DNA of 60,843 bases from Alterluteimonas quercicellularis (lineage in GTDB: Bacteria > Pseudomonadota > Gammaproteobacteria > Xanthomonadales > Xanthomonadaceae). Of this stretch, positions 28,833 to 37,546 are shown one piece after another. Every line of letters starts with the position of its first letter. Positions within the stretch are counted from its first letter, which is position 1. Location of the stretch: assembly GCF_021191635.1 (NCBI RefSeq), contig NZ_JAIWPR010000038.1, forward strand, positions 1 through 60,843. Reading direction: 5' to 3'. Below the pieces are notes generated by a model. The model had not been told where the DNA came from and did not search any database. It saw only the letters and a program-made list of their open reading frames with translations. The translations under genes were made by a program, and so were the position numbers.

Positions 28833-28881
28833 CTGGGCCCGGCGCACCGCCGCGGCCCTTCCCTCACCGCTGGAGACCCCC

Positions 28882-29781
28882 ATGCAGACCGCCATCGACC
28901 TCGCCGCCGCGCAGCCGCGCGTGCTCGACATCGCCGCCTACGCCGCGCAGGAGGAGCGCCTGGCCGGCGTGCGCATCGCGCCGATCGAGCCGATCCTCGG
29001 CGCCCGCGTCACCGGCCTGCGCCTGCGCGCCGGCGAGCGCGTGCCCGAGCCGCTCGCCGCCACGCTGCGCCGCAAGCTGCTCGAGCGCGGCTTCCTGGTG
29101 TTCGAGCCCGGCACCGTCGACGCCGAGGCCTTCGTCGACCTGGTGAGCGTGTTCGGCGACGTGCAGTACAGCGGCGGCCCCTACACCCCGGCGCCGCAGG
29201 ACAACCGGCTCGTCAACACCATCGATTCGAGCATCAAGAAGACCCACATGAACTACATCTGGCACGTCGACGGCGGCTACCGGCACCACTCGCCGAAGAT
29301 GACCGCGCTGTTCGGGCATACCGTGCCCGAGGCCGGCGGCGACACCCTGTTCGCCAACGCGGTGGCCGCCTACGACCTGCTCGATCCGCTGTTCGCGCGC
29401 TACATCGAGACGCTGACCGCGGTGCAGTCGGCCGAGTCGGTCGGCCACCTGACGCTGCAGTACCACGACCCGGACGAGCTCGCCCGCCAGCGCGGCCTGA
29501 ACCCACCGATCGAGACGCCGGTGATCCGCGTGCACCCCGAGACCGGCGGCAAGCAGGTGTTCGTCAACGAGTCCTACACCCTGCGCATCAAGGCGGTCAC
29601 GCGCGCGGTCAGCCAGAACCTGCTCAACATCCTGTTCGACCTGATCAAGTCGCCCGAGATCCAGGTGCGCTTCCGCTGGGAGCAGGGCGCGGTGCTGATC
29701 TGGGACAACCGCACCGTGCAGCACCGCGGCGTGCACGACTACAGCGGCCGGCGCGTGCTCTACCGCGCCATCGTGTCCTGA
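28882..29781 (+). CDS. TauD/TfdA-family Fe(II)/2-oxoglutarate dioxygenase
   Basis: I start at the ATG at 28882 (MQTAIDLAAAQPRVLDIAAY). The 299-residue protein has the iron ligands His128-x-Asp130 in WHVDGGY, the distal His281 in TVQHRGVHDY and the 2-oxoglutarate-binding Arg in SGRRVLYR. These fit taurine dioxygenase TauD and alkylsulfatase AtsK, which release sulfite or sulfate from organosulfur compounds. The preference (sulfonate, sulfate ester or other) cannot be told from motifs. It is the likely desulfurising enzyme of the cluster. Confidence 0.9.
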   Translation: MQTAIDLAAAQPRVLDIAAYAAQEERLAGVRIAPIEPILGARVTGLRLRAGERVPEPLAATLRRKLLERGFLVFEPGTVDAEAFVDLVSVFGDVQYSGGPYTPAPQDNRLVNTIDSSIKKTHMNYIWHVDGGYRHHSPKMTALFGHTVPEAGGDTLFANAVAAYDLLDPLFARYIETLTAVQSAESVGHLTLQYHDPDELARQRGLNPPIETPVIRVHPETGGKQVFVNESYTLRIKAVTRAVSQNLLNILFDLIKSPEIQVRFRWEQGAVLIWDNRTVQHRGVHDYSGRRVLYRAIVS

Positions 29782-29786
29782 CCGCG

Positions 29787-30797
29787 ATGGCCGGCGAAGG
29801 ACGCGCCGCCGCCCCCGAAGCCCCGCGCCCCGCGCGGCCGGCCGGCTGGATCCCGCGGCTCAACTTCCGCCACCTGCAGCTGCTGGTGCAGCTGCAGGCG
29901 CTGGGCAGCATCAGCGACACCGCGCGCGCGATGGGCACCACCCAGCCGGCGCTGTCGAAATGGCTCAAGGAGCTGGAGGACGAGGTCGGCGCGGCGCTGT
30001 TCGACCGCCACGCCCGCGGCCTGACCGCCACCGCGCACGGCGACGCGCTGCTGACCCACGCCCACCGCATGCTGTACGAGATGGGCCGCGCGCGCGAGCA
30101 CCTCGACGCGCTGCAGGACGGCGGCGCGCGCCGGGTGCTGCTGGGCGCGGCGCCCGCCTCGATCACCCAGGCGGTGCCGCTGGCGGTGGCGGCGTTCCTG
30201 CGCCGGCACCCCGGCGGGCGGGTCGACGTGCGCGAGGACACCATGTCGCGCCTGCTGGAAGCGCTCGACCAGGGCGCGCTGGACGCGGTGGTCGGGGTGC
30301 TCGACGACTACAGCCCGCGGCCGGGCCTGCGCAGCGAGCCGCTGTACCGCGAGCCGATGCGCATCCTGGTCCGCCGCGGCCACCCGCTGGCCGGCCGCGC
30401 GCGGCTGGACTGGCCGGACCTGCTGGCCAGCGAATGGATCCTGTGGCCGCGCGGCACCAACAACCGCCGCCGGCTCGACCACGCCATCGTGCAGGCGGGC
30501 CTGGAACCGCTGCCGTGCCGGGTCGAGTCCTCCTCCCTGCTGGCCAACGCCACCCTGGTGCGCGAGAGCGACCTGCTGTGCGCGGTCTCGGCGCGGCTGG
30601 CGGACTGGTTCGACGGCCGCGGCGACGTGGTCGCGCTGGACTTCCCCGCCGACGTCGCCAACACCATCGGCGTGGTCTGGCGCGAGCAGCCGCTGCAGCT
30701 CGCCTCGACGCTCGATATGCTGGCGTGCCTGCGCGAGGCGGCCCGGCCCGCCCGCGAACGGCCCACGCTCCGGAGACCCGAGGAACCATCCGCATGA
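29787..30797 (+). CDS. LysR-family transcriptional regulator
   Basis: The 336-residue protein has a Pro-rich lead of about 20 residues, then a LysR helix-turn-helix (about 27-85, FRHLQLLVQLQALGSISDTA, MGTTQPALSKWLKELEDEVG) and an effector-binding domain (about 120-320). It resembles the GbpR/CbbR-type subgroup and is distinct from the CysB-like regulator at the other end of the cluster. It begins 5 bp after the dioxygenase and its stop overlaps the cysteine synthase start (ATGA). Confidence 0.9.
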   Translation: MAGEGRAAAPEAPRPARPAGWIPRLNFRHLQLLVQLQALGSISDTARAMGTTQPALSKWLKELEDEVGAALFDRHARGLTATAHGDALLTHAHRMLYEMGRAREHLDALQDGGARRVLLGAAPASITQAVPLAVAAFLRRHPGGRVDVREDTMSRLLEALDQGALDAVVGVLDDYSPRPGLRSEPLYREPMRILVRRGHPLAGRARLDWPDLLASEWILWPRGTNNRRRLDHAIVQAGLEPLPCRVESSSLLANATLVRESDLLCAVSARLADWFDGRGDVVALDFPADVANTIGVVWREQPLQLASTLDMLACLREAARPARERPTLRRPEEPSA

Positions 30798-31792
30798 CGC
30801 GCTTCGGCGGCATCGACACCCTCGTCGGCGACACCCCGCTGCTGCACCTGCGCGCGGCGTCGGCGGCGACCGGCTGCCGCATCCTGGGCAAGGCGGAGTT
30901 CCTCGCCCCCGGCGGCTCGATCAAGGACCGGACCGCGCTCGGCCTGATCCTGGACGCGCGCGAACGCGGCCTGCTGCGGCCCGGCGCGACCATCGTCGAG
31001 GGCACCGCCGGCAACACCGGCATCGGCCTGGCGGCGATCGGCGCCGGCTTCGGCCACCGCTGCGTGATCTTCATGCCGCAGACGCAGAGCCCGGAGAAGA
31101 TCGACGCCGTGCGCGCCACCGGCGCCGAGGTGCGGCTGGTGCCCGCGGTGCCCTACGCCGATCCCGGGCACTACGCGCGCCAGGCCCGCGCGCACGCCGA
31201 GGCGCTCGACGCGCAGCGGCCCGGCAGCGCCTGGTTCGCCGACCAGTTCGACAACACCGCCAACCGCGACTTCCACCAGCGCACCACCGGCGAGGAGATC
31301 TGGGCGCAGACCGAGGGCCGCATCGACGGCTTCGTCTGCTCCGCCGGCACCGGCGGCACCCTCGCCGGCGTCGGCCGCGCGCTGAAGGCGCGCAACGCCG
31401 GCATCCGCATCGCCCTGGCCGACCCGGAGGGCTCGGCGCTCGCGGCCTACGTCAACGACGGCGCGCTCGCCGCCGCCGGCGGATCGATCAGCGAGGGGAT
31501 CGGCTCCAGCCGCATCACCCGCAACTTCGACGGCGCGCCGATCGACCTCGCCTGGACCGTCCCCGACCGCGAATGGCTGCCGCTGGTCCACGCGCTGGTC
31601 CGCGACGAGGGCCTGAGCGTGGGCGGATCGAGCGGGGTCAACATCGCCGGCGCGATCCGGCTGGCGCAGGCGCTCGGGCCCGGCCACACCGTGGTCACGG
31701 TGCTGGCCGATTCCGGCGCGCGCTACCGCGGCAAGCTGCTCGACCGCACCTTTCTCGAGCAGCGCGGGCTGCCGGTCGCCGACTGGCTGTAG
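30794..31792 (+). CDS. Cysteine synthase (O-acetylserine sulfhydrylase) family protein
   Basis: The 332-residue protein starts at the ATG at 30794 (MTRFGGIDTLVGDTPLLHLR). Motifs of the fold-II PLP family are clear: the PLP Lys44 in GGSIKDRTAL, the Asn-containing loop EGTAGNTGIGLAA and the phosphate-binding SAGTGGTLAGVG. It joins sulfide to O-acetylserine to make cysteine, the natural sink for sulfur freed by this cluster. EGTAGNTG in place of the classic EPTSGNTG suggests a paralogue of CysK. It overlaps the LysR gene. Confidence 0.9.
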   Translation: MTRFGGIDTLVGDTPLLHLRAASAATGCRILGKAEFLAPGGSIKDRTALGLILDARERGLLRPGATIVEGTAGNTGIGLAAIGAGFGHRCVIFMPQTQSPEKIDAVRATGAEVRLVPAVPYADPGHYARQARAHAEALDAQRPGSAWFADQFDNTANRDFHQRTTGEEIWAQTEGRIDGFVCSAGTGGTLAGVGRALKARNAGIRIALADPEGSALAAYVNDGALAAAGGSISEGIGSSRITRNFDGAPIDLAWTVPDREWLPLVHALVRDEGLSVGGSSGVNIAGAIRLAQALGPGHTVVTVLADSGARYRGKLLDRTFLEQRGLPVADWL

Positions 31793-31793
31793 T

Positions 31794-31904
31794 AGGAGCG
31801 CGCTTGCGCGCGATGCTCTTTCCCTCCGACGCCGCAAAACTAAGGCATCGCGCGCGAGCGCGCTCCTACAGGGGACGTCGCGTAGGAGCGCGCTTGCGCG
31901 CGAC
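31794..31904. repeat. Three copies of the AGGAGCGCGC repeat
   Basis: Direct copies GTAGGAGCGCGCTTGCGCGC occur at 31794-31815 and 31881-31903. An inverted copy lies at 31849-31870 (CGCGCGCGAGCGCGCTCCTA). They fill the gap between the end of the organosulfur cluster and the convergent heme operon. No gene or T-run terminator is seen; the stem may serve as a bidirectional end signal. Confidence 0.8.
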
Positions 31905-31997
31905 GGGCCGGCCCGCGGCCCGCGGACGGGTCGGCGTCAGGCGACACCCTCGGGGACGCGCGCTCGCACGAGACGAGCGGGCCGGCGCTCCGACCGC

Positions 31998-32960
31998 TCA
32001 GGGCGTCGCCGGCGCGGGCTCCACCCACTCGGCGAACACGGCGTCGATCTCGGCGTCGGTCACCTGGCCGCCTTCCTGCAGGCGCTGCGCGTGCCCGAAC
32101 AGCGGCTCGATCAGCGCCATGCCGTCGATCTCGGTCTTCAGGCGCAGGCCCGGCGGGCGCGACAGCAGCGCGTCCCAGCGCGAGCGCACGCGCGCCCAGT
32201 AGCCGGCCGTCGCCTTCCAGTAGTCCAGCGCCGGGGTGAAGTCCACGCTGTCGTCCTTGCGGTAGTCGTTGAAGCCGAACTCGCGCACGATCGCGCGGGT
32301 GCCGCCATCGGCGCCGCGCACGGTCTTGACGTTGTCCTGCTCGTGGGTCCAGCCGCCCGGCACGATGGTGTGGCGGTTGACCACCTGCAGCGCGTTGTAG
32401 TCCTCGCGGGTGGTGTACTCGCGGCGCGGCAGCGGCCGGTAGCCGGGATCGGAGGTCCAGGTGGAGATCCCGCCCTCGTGCGTCCAGCGCCCGGTGCCGC
32501 AGTAGCGCGGCGCGTCGCTGACCTCGTAGACGCACTGGGTCCAGGCGCCGCGGGTCAGCTCGGCCGGGACGTCGCGCACGCTGAAGGTCTGGTCGGCGCT
32601 GAACTCGAACCGCTGCGGCGCCTCGTAGGTCCAGTCCTGCCGCCAGTGCTTGGTGACGTGGCCGGTGGGCGCGTGGACGAGGATGTGCTGCAGCACGACG
32701 CGGGTCGGCGTGTCCTCGACCACGAGCACGATCTCGCTGCCGCCGCTGCGCTTGGGCTCCACGCGCTCGTAGCCGGGCGCGAACACCACCGTCTCGTCGA
32801 AGGCGAAGCCGATGTCGTACTCGCCCTGCATGGCGAGGATGGCGGTGCGGTCGCGGGCCGGGTCCGCAGGCGGCGCAGCGGCGGGCGGCGCGGCCAGCGC
32901 CGGGAAGGCGGCGAGCAGCAGGGGCAGGCAGGCGAGCGGGAACGGCTTGGCTGGCTTCAT
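31998..32960 (-). CDS. DUF6607-like exported protein of the heme uptake operon
   Basis: The 320-residue protein starts at the ATG at 32960 (MKPAKPFPLACLPLLLAAFP); another start lies 3 codons upstream. It has a signal peptide and a folded exterior rich in aromatic residues (TKHWRQDWTYEAPQRFEF, TRGAWTQCVYEVSDAPRYCG, STWTSDPGYRPLPRREYTTR). I recall this as DUF6607, often beside heme receptors; its activity is unknown. It is the last gene of the unit hemP, receptor, 220-residue protein, this gene. Confidence 0.72.
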   Translation of the reverse strand: MKPAKPFPLACLPLLLAAFPALAAPPAAAPPADPARDRTAILAMQGEYDIGFAFDETVVFAPGYERVEPKRSGGSEIVLVVEDTPTRVVLQHILVHAPTGHVTKHWRQDWTYEAPQRFEFSADQTFSVRDVPAELTRGAWTQCVYEVSDAPRYCGTGRWTHEGGISTWTSDPGYRPLPRREYTTREDYNALQVVNRHTIVPGGWTHEQDNVKTVRGADGGTRAIVREFGFNDYRKDDSVDFTPALDYWKATAGYWARVRSRWDALLSRPPGLRLKTEIDGMALIEPLFGHAQRLQEGGQVTDAEIDAVFAEWVEPAPATP

Positions 32961-32985
32961 GGCAGGCATCGTCTCGTGTCGAACG

Positions 32986-33648
32986 TCATGTCTTGTCGAA
33001 CTTCAGGGGGGTCCAGTGCGTCGCCGGGCGGGCGCCGGCGGCCGCCAGGCGCGCGCTGCGCTCGCAGCAGCACTCGTCGATCCGCGCGGCGCCCTCGACG
33101 CCCTCGGACTGCACGATGCGCTGCGCCACCTCGGCGCCGAGCGCGGACAGGGTGGCGAGGCTGGCGGTGAGCCGCCCGGCGCCGCCCTCGTCCTCCGGCG
33201 ACAGCGACAGCCGCAGCACGCTGCAGCGCCAAGCCGCCCCGGACACGCCGTGGGCCAGCCGGCGCCAGAGCCGCTCGGCGATGCCGCCGCCGGCCGCCTG
33301 CGCGACCGGCAGGGTCCGCGCCAGCGCCTCCCAGGCGAGGAAATCGGTGTCCGGCAGCAGGAACAGCCGCCAGCAGCCCTGCCCGTCGCGGTCGTGGAAC
33401 TGCAGGCTCTCGTAGAGCGCGTCGGCGTGCAGCGCGCTGCACACCTCCACCCGCGCCGCGCGCCGCCAGCCGTCCAGTTCGGCGCCGCGCGCGCGGTACA
33501 GGCACAGCACCGTGCCCAGCGCCGCCAGCTGCCAGGGCTGCGGCAGCGCGGGCTCCGCGCGCGCCTCCCCGCCGGGCCAGACCGCCTGCGGTGCGCCGAC
33601 GACGCCGGCGGACGATACGGGAGCGAGGCTGCGCGCGGAGGCCGGCAT
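32986..33648 (-). CDS. Uncharacterised protein of the heme uptake operon
   Basis: I start at the ATG at 33648 (MPASARSLAPVSSAGVVGAP), 2 bp after the receptor stop. The 220-residue protein lacks a signal peptide or membrane segment. It contains LGTVLCLYRARGAELDGWRR, YESLQFHDRDGQGCWRLFLL and a Cys-rich patch DECCCERSARL near the end. The FLLPDTDFLAWEAL region resembles proteins annotated as hemin transport in xanthomonads. It could be a cytoplasmic heme-binding or heme-handling protein. I do not recognise catalytic residues. Confidence 0.65.
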   Translation of the reverse strand: MPASARSLAPVSSAGVVGAPQAVWPGGEARAEPALPQPWQLAALGTVLCLYRARGAELDGWRRAARVEVCSALHADALYESLQFHDRDGQGCWRLFLLPDTDFLAWEALARTLPVAQAAGGGIAERLWRRLAHGVSGAAWRCSVLRLSLSPEDEGGAGRLTASLATLSALGAEVAQRIVQSEGVEGAARIDECCCERSARLAAAGARPATHWTPLKFDKT

Positions 33649-33650
33649 GG

Positions 33651-35882
33651 CTAGAAGTCCACCGCCAGGCTGACCGCGACGTTGCGGCCGGGCGAGGTGT
33701 AGCGGTCGAGGGTGCCGCTGGTGGTGGCCACGGCGAGCGGCAGGTCGCCCGCCGCCCAGTAGGTGCGGTCGGCCAGGTTGCGGATGCCGGCGTTCACGCG
33801 CAGGTTCGGCGAGAACTGCCAGTGCGCGTAGAGGTCCAGCACGCCGTAGCCGGGCGTCAGGTACAGGTCGTCCGCGGAGGCCCGGCGCTTGCCCTCGACG
33901 AAGCGGCCGACCAGCTCGGCGCCCCAGGTCTCGGCGTCGTAGGCGATGCCGAGGGTGCCGGTGAGCGGGTCGACCGAGTCCAGGGGCACGTCGGCGGTGC
34001 GGTCGTCGCCGCGCGACCACGCCGCCGCGCCCTGCAGGCTCCAGCCCGCCCACGCGTCCGACAGCCCGCCCAGGTCCACGCCGGCCTTCAGCTCGACGCC
34101 GTAGATGCGCGCCTCGGCGACGTTCTGCGACTGGTAGACCATCAGTCCCTCGTCGTTGAAGCCGATGAAGCGGGTGGACTCGATGAAGTCGTCGTAGCGG
34201 TTGTGGTAGCCGGTCAGCGCCGCGTGCACGACCGGGCCGCTGTGGCGGATGCCCGCCTCGAAGCCCCGGCTGGTCTCCGGCTTGAGGTCCGGGTTGGGGA
34301 TGGCGGTGTAGCCGAACGCGGCGTTGGTGAAGCCAATGTTGACGTCGTTGTAGGGCGGCGCGCGGAAGCCGTGCGCGTAGCTGGCGAACAGCGACCAGTC
34401 GGGCTGGAAGCGCCAGACCATGCCGAGCTTCGGCGAGACCTGGGTCTTGGTCAGGTCGGAGACCTCCAGGCCGGGGTTGTCCTCGGCGAAGATGCCGTCG
34501 ACCTCGGGCTTGAGCTCGTAGCGGTCCACGCGCACCGCCGGCACCAGCCGGAACGCGCCGCCGCCGAAGACGATCTCGTCCTGCACGTAGAGCGCGGCGG
34601 TGTCGGTGCGGCTGACCGGGAAGTCGCGCACCGGGAACACGTCGGGCAGCATCATGTTGCTCACCCGGCCGGTCAGCAGGTTGGTCACCTGGCCGTCGCG
34701 CTTCTGCCGGGTGTCGGTGCGCGCGAGGTCGAGGCCCCAGCTCAGCGCGTGCTCGGCGCCGCCGGTGGCGAAGGCCTTGAAGACGTTGGCCTGCAGGCCG
34801 TAGGTGCGCTGGTCGAAGTTGAAGGTGCGCTCGCGCCGCTCCGGCACGCCGGCGGCGGTCACGCGCTCCTCCAGCGTGTCCTGGGTGGTCTCGCTGTCCT
34901 GCCGGTAGACCTGCCAGTCCAGCGAGTCGGCGAAGCCGGCGCCGACCGCGTCCATCTCGTGGCCGAAGCTCACCCGGGCGCGGGTCTGGTGGTCGTCGGC
35001 GAGCACGAGGGTGTTGGTGGCGCGGGTCAGCGCCTGGAAGCCGCGCGAGGTCAGCATGTCGGTCTCGGCGCTGTCCTCGTTGCCTTCCACGGTCAGGCGG
35101 AAGCGCTGGTCGGCGCTGGGCGCGAACACCAGCTTCGACAGCACGCTGCGGCCGTCGAGCTGCTGGGGGTTGGGACGGGTGCGCGCGGCGCCGACGGAAT
35201 CGTCCTCGCCCTGGTTCTCGGTCTCCTGGCCCTGGCGGTGGCTGACGTTCACCAGGCCCGACCAGCGCTCGCCGCCGAAGGCCGCGGTGGCGCTGGCGCC
35301 GAAGCCGTCCCAGTCGCTCTCCGCGCCCAGGCGCAGGCCGAAGTGCGCATCGCGCCCCGGCGCCAGGTAGTCCGACGGATCCTTGGTGTAGAAGGCGACC
35401 ACGCCGCCCAGCGCGTCCGAGCCGTACAGCGAGCTGGTCGGCCCGCGCACCACCTCGACGCGCTTGAGCGTGTCGGGATCGACGAAGTTGCGGTTGGCGT
35501 TGGAGAAGCTGCCGATCGAGAAGGCGTCGGAGACCGGCACGCCGTCGGTGAGGATGCGCACCCGGTTGCCGCCCAGCCCGCGCACGCGGATGTCGCCGAT
35601 GCCGAAGCGGCCGAAGCTGCTGGTGACGGTGATGCCCGGCTCGTAGCGGAACAGGTCCTTGAGGTCGCGAACCAGCAGTTCGTCCATGCGCACGCGGTCG
35701 ATCACGTCGACGGTGCTGGGCACGTCCAGGATCATGCGCTCGGTGCGGGTGGCGGTGACGACGACCCGGTCGAGCTCCCGGTCCGGCGCGGTAGCGGCGT
35801 CGGCGAGCGGCTGGGCGGACACGGAACACGACAGGGACACGAGGGCCAGCCCGAGGGCCAGGGACAACGGATGGGAACGCAT
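33651..35882 (-). CDS. TonB-dependent heme/hemoglobin receptor
   Basis: I start at the ATG at 35882 (MRSHPLSLALGLALVSLSCS), with a signal peptide ending VSAQP; a GTG 4 codons upstream is less likely. The 743-residue product has a TonB box-like RVVVTATRTER (about 40), a plug (YEPGITVTSSFGRFGIGDIR, VEVVRGPTSSLYGSDALGGV) and a barrel ending NVAVSLAVDF with terminal Phe. The GIGDIRVRGLGGNRV plug and its position after hemP match hemoglobin/heme receptors. It takes up heme with TonB energy, probably under Fur. Confidence 0.9.
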   Translation of the reverse strand: MRSHPLSLALGLALVSLSCSVSAQPLADAATAPDRELDRVVVTATRTERMILDVPSTVDVIDRVRMDELLVRDLKDLFRYEPGITVTSSFGRFGIGDIRVRGLGGNRVRILTDGVPVSDAFSIGSFSNANRNFVDPDTLKRVEVVRGPTSSLYGSDALGGVVAFYTKDPSDYLAPGRDAHFGLRLGAESDWDGFGASATAAFGGERWSGLVNVSHRQGQETENQGEDDSVGAARTRPNPQQLDGRSVLSKLVFAPSADQRFRLTVEGNEDSAETDMLTSRGFQALTRATNTLVLADDHQTRARVSFGHEMDAVGAGFADSLDWQVYRQDSETTQDTLEERVTAAGVPERRERTFNFDQRTYGLQANVFKAFATGGAEHALSWGLDLARTDTRQKRDGQVTNLLTGRVSNMMLPDVFPVRDFPVSRTDTAALYVQDEIVFGGGAFRLVPAVRVDRYELKPEVDGIFAEDNPGLEVSDLTKTQVSPKLGMVWRFQPDWSLFASYAHGFRAPPYNDVNIGFTNAAFGYTAIPNPDLKPETSRGFEAGIRHSGPVVHAALTGYHNRYDDFIESTRFIGFNDEGLMVYQSQNVAEARIYGVELKAGVDLGGLSDAWAGWSLQGAAAWSRGDDRTADVPLDSVDPLTGTLGIAYDAETWGAELVGRFVEGKRRASADDLYLTPGYGVLDLYAHWQFSPNLRVNAGIRNLADRTYWAAGDLPLAVATTSGTLDRYTSPGRNVAVSLAVDF

Positions 35883-36006
35883 GGAGGCTCGCACGGTGAA
35901 CGCGGGCGGCGAGCTGGCGTGGGTCGCTGGCGACCGTGGCGGGCAGGCCCGGGGAGAAAGGGGAACGGCGACGCGACGGCGGGGGCCGTCGGCGCCGCCG
36001 CAGGGA

Positions 36007-36204
36007 CTACTTGGTCAGGATGAGCTTGTCGTTGCGGGTGTGGCGCAGGCGATAGGTCTCGTTGCCGTGGCGGATGCGGATCTCGCGCTGGCCCTTGAGC
36101 AGGCGGGCGCTGTCCAGGATCACCAGGTCGGAGGCGACCGGGCTCAGGTGGGCGACGCCGGCCGACTCGACCGGGGCGGTTTCATGCGGGCGTGCGACGA
36201 ACAT
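36007..36204 (-). CDS. hemP: Hemin uptake protein HemP
   Basis: The 65-residue protein ends in the HemP core LLKGQREIRIRHGNETYRLR followed by HTRNDKLILTK. HemP is a small protein found at the start of heme uptake operons, where it is needed for full receptor expression in some bacteria. A 19-bp Fur box lies 33 bp upstream of the ATG. The receptor gene follows after 124 bp. Confidence 0.93.
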   Translation of the reverse strand: MFVARPHETAPVESAGVAHLSPVASDLVILDSARLLKGQREIRIRHGNETYRLRHTRNDKLILTK

Positions 36205-36236
36205 CGACAGAGCTCCTGTGCATGGGAGCGATCGAT

Positions 36237-36255
36237 GTTAATGATTCTCATTTGC
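36237..36255 (-). promoter_or_regulatory. Fur box of the hemP operon
   Basis: Read on the minus strand, the sequence is GCAAATGAGAATCATTAAC. It matches the classic 19-bp Fur consensus GATAATGATAATCATTATC at 15 of 19 positions. It lies 33 bp before the hemP start, in an AT-rich island within otherwise GC-rich DNA, so Fur-iron should repress the operon when iron is plentiful. Confidence 0.88.
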
Positions 36256-36372
36256 CAGTCAAGTCCCTTTTCGGCGCTTCGTGACCCCGCGCGCGATGCG
36301 CCGACGGACGGTCGTCGCGGCGGGCCGTCGAACCGGTCGCGCGCGGGCGCGCCGCTGCGGTCGAAATCCTTT

Positions 36373-36397
36373 GCAGGAGCGCGCTCGCGCGCGACCC
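36373..36397. repeat. Single AGGAGCGCGCTC repeat
   Basis: GCAGGAGCGCGCTCGCGCGC at 36374-36393, followed by GACCC, is a lone copy of the dispersed family. It lies between the hemP promoter and the end of the aldo/keto reductase gene. Confidence 0.75.
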
Positions 36398-36418
36398 GCC
36401 CCACGGCAGCCGCCGCGT

Positions 36419-37387
36419 CTAGACGTCCGTCGCCGCCTCGATGCGGCGCCAGGCCGCGGCGTCGAGGCGCTCGGCCAGGTCCAGCGCCTGCAGGTTCTCC
36501 AGCAGCTGCGCCACGCGGCTGGCGCCCAGCAGCACCGTGGACACGTGCGGGTTGCGCAGGCACCAGGCGATGGCCAGCGGCGCCGGCGCCAGCCCCAGTT
36601 CGGCGGCGAGCGCGGCGAACGCGCGCGCCCTTTCCAGCCGCCGCCCCTCCTCCAGCACCCCGGGCCGCAGCCAGGCGTGCGCGGGATGGCCGAGCCGGCT
36701 GTCCTCGGCCACGCCGGCGTTGTACTTGCCGGTGAGCAGGCCGGAGGCCAGCGGCGACCAGGTCGTGGCGCCCAGGCCCAGCTCGCCGTAGAGCGGCGCG
36801 TACTCCAGCTCCACCCGCCGCCGGTGCAGCAGGTTGTACTCGGGCTGCTCCATCGTCGGCGGGTGCAGGCGGTGCTTGCGGGCGAGGTCGGCGGCCTCGC
36901 GGATCAGCGCCGCCGGCCACTCCGAGGTCCCCCAGTACAGCACCTTGCCCTGGCGGATCAGGGTGTCCATCGCCCACACCGTCTCGGCCACCGGCGCGTC
37001 CGGGTCGGGGCGGTGGCAGAAGAACAGGTCGAGATACTCCACGCGCAGCCGCGCCAGGGCGGCGTGGCAGGCGTCGTGCACGTGCTTGCGCGACAGCCCG
37101 CGCTGGGTGGGCCGCGGCGACGCGGCCGAGCCGAAGTAGACCTTGCTCGACACGCAGTAGCCGTCGCGCGGCAGGCGCAGGTCGGCGATCACGTCGCCCA
37201 TCATCCGCTCGGCGTCGCCCTGGGCGTAGCTCTCGGCGTTGTCGAAGAAGTTGATGCCGTGGTCCCAGGCCACGGCCACCAGCTCGCGGGCCTCCGAGCG
37301 CCCGACCCGGGTGCCGAAGGTCGCCCAGGCCCCCAGCGACAGGGCGGACAGCTGCAGGCCGGAGTGGCCGAGGCGGCGGTACTGCAT
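36419..37387 (-). CDS. Aldo/keto reductase (voltage-gated K+ channel beta-like group)
   Basis: I start at the ATG at 37387 (MQYRRLGHSGLQLSALSLGA), typical of the family. The 322-residue TIM-barrel protein has the catalytic set in INFFDNAESYAQG (Asp, Tyr), SSKVYFG (Lys) and FFCHRPDPD (His), plus the NADPH loop STVLLGASRVAQLLENLQAL near the end. It resembles E. coli YghZ and Kv-beta-type reductases acting on aldehydes. It reads divergently from the nucleoside transporter. The substrate is unknown. Confidence 0.92.
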   Translation of the reverse strand: MQYRRLGHSGLQLSALSLGAWATFGTRVGRSEARELVAVAWDHGINFFDNAESYAQGDAERMMGDVIADLRLPRDGYCVSSKVYFGSAASPRPTQRGLSRKHVHDACHAALARLRVEYLDLFFCHRPDPDAPVAETVWAMDTLIRQGKVLYWGTSEWPAALIREAADLARKHRLHPPTMEQPEYNLLHRRRVELEYAPLYGELGLGATTWSPLASGLLTGKYNAGVAEDSRLGHPAHAWLRPGVLEEGRRLERARAFAALAAELGLAPAPLAIAWCLRNPHVSTVLLGASRVAQLLENLQALDLAERLDAAAWRRIEAATDV

Positions 37388-37546
37388 GGCGGCGGCGATC
37401 CTGGGGGGCCCGGAACCCAGTTTAGCGGCGCCGCGCCCGCGGACCCACGCCGGCGGGCCGGCCGCCCGGGCGCCCGCCCCCCCGCGGTTGCCGCCACCTG
37501 CCCGCTCGCCTAACCTGCGCGGTCTGCAAGCGTCCAGGGGCGTTCG

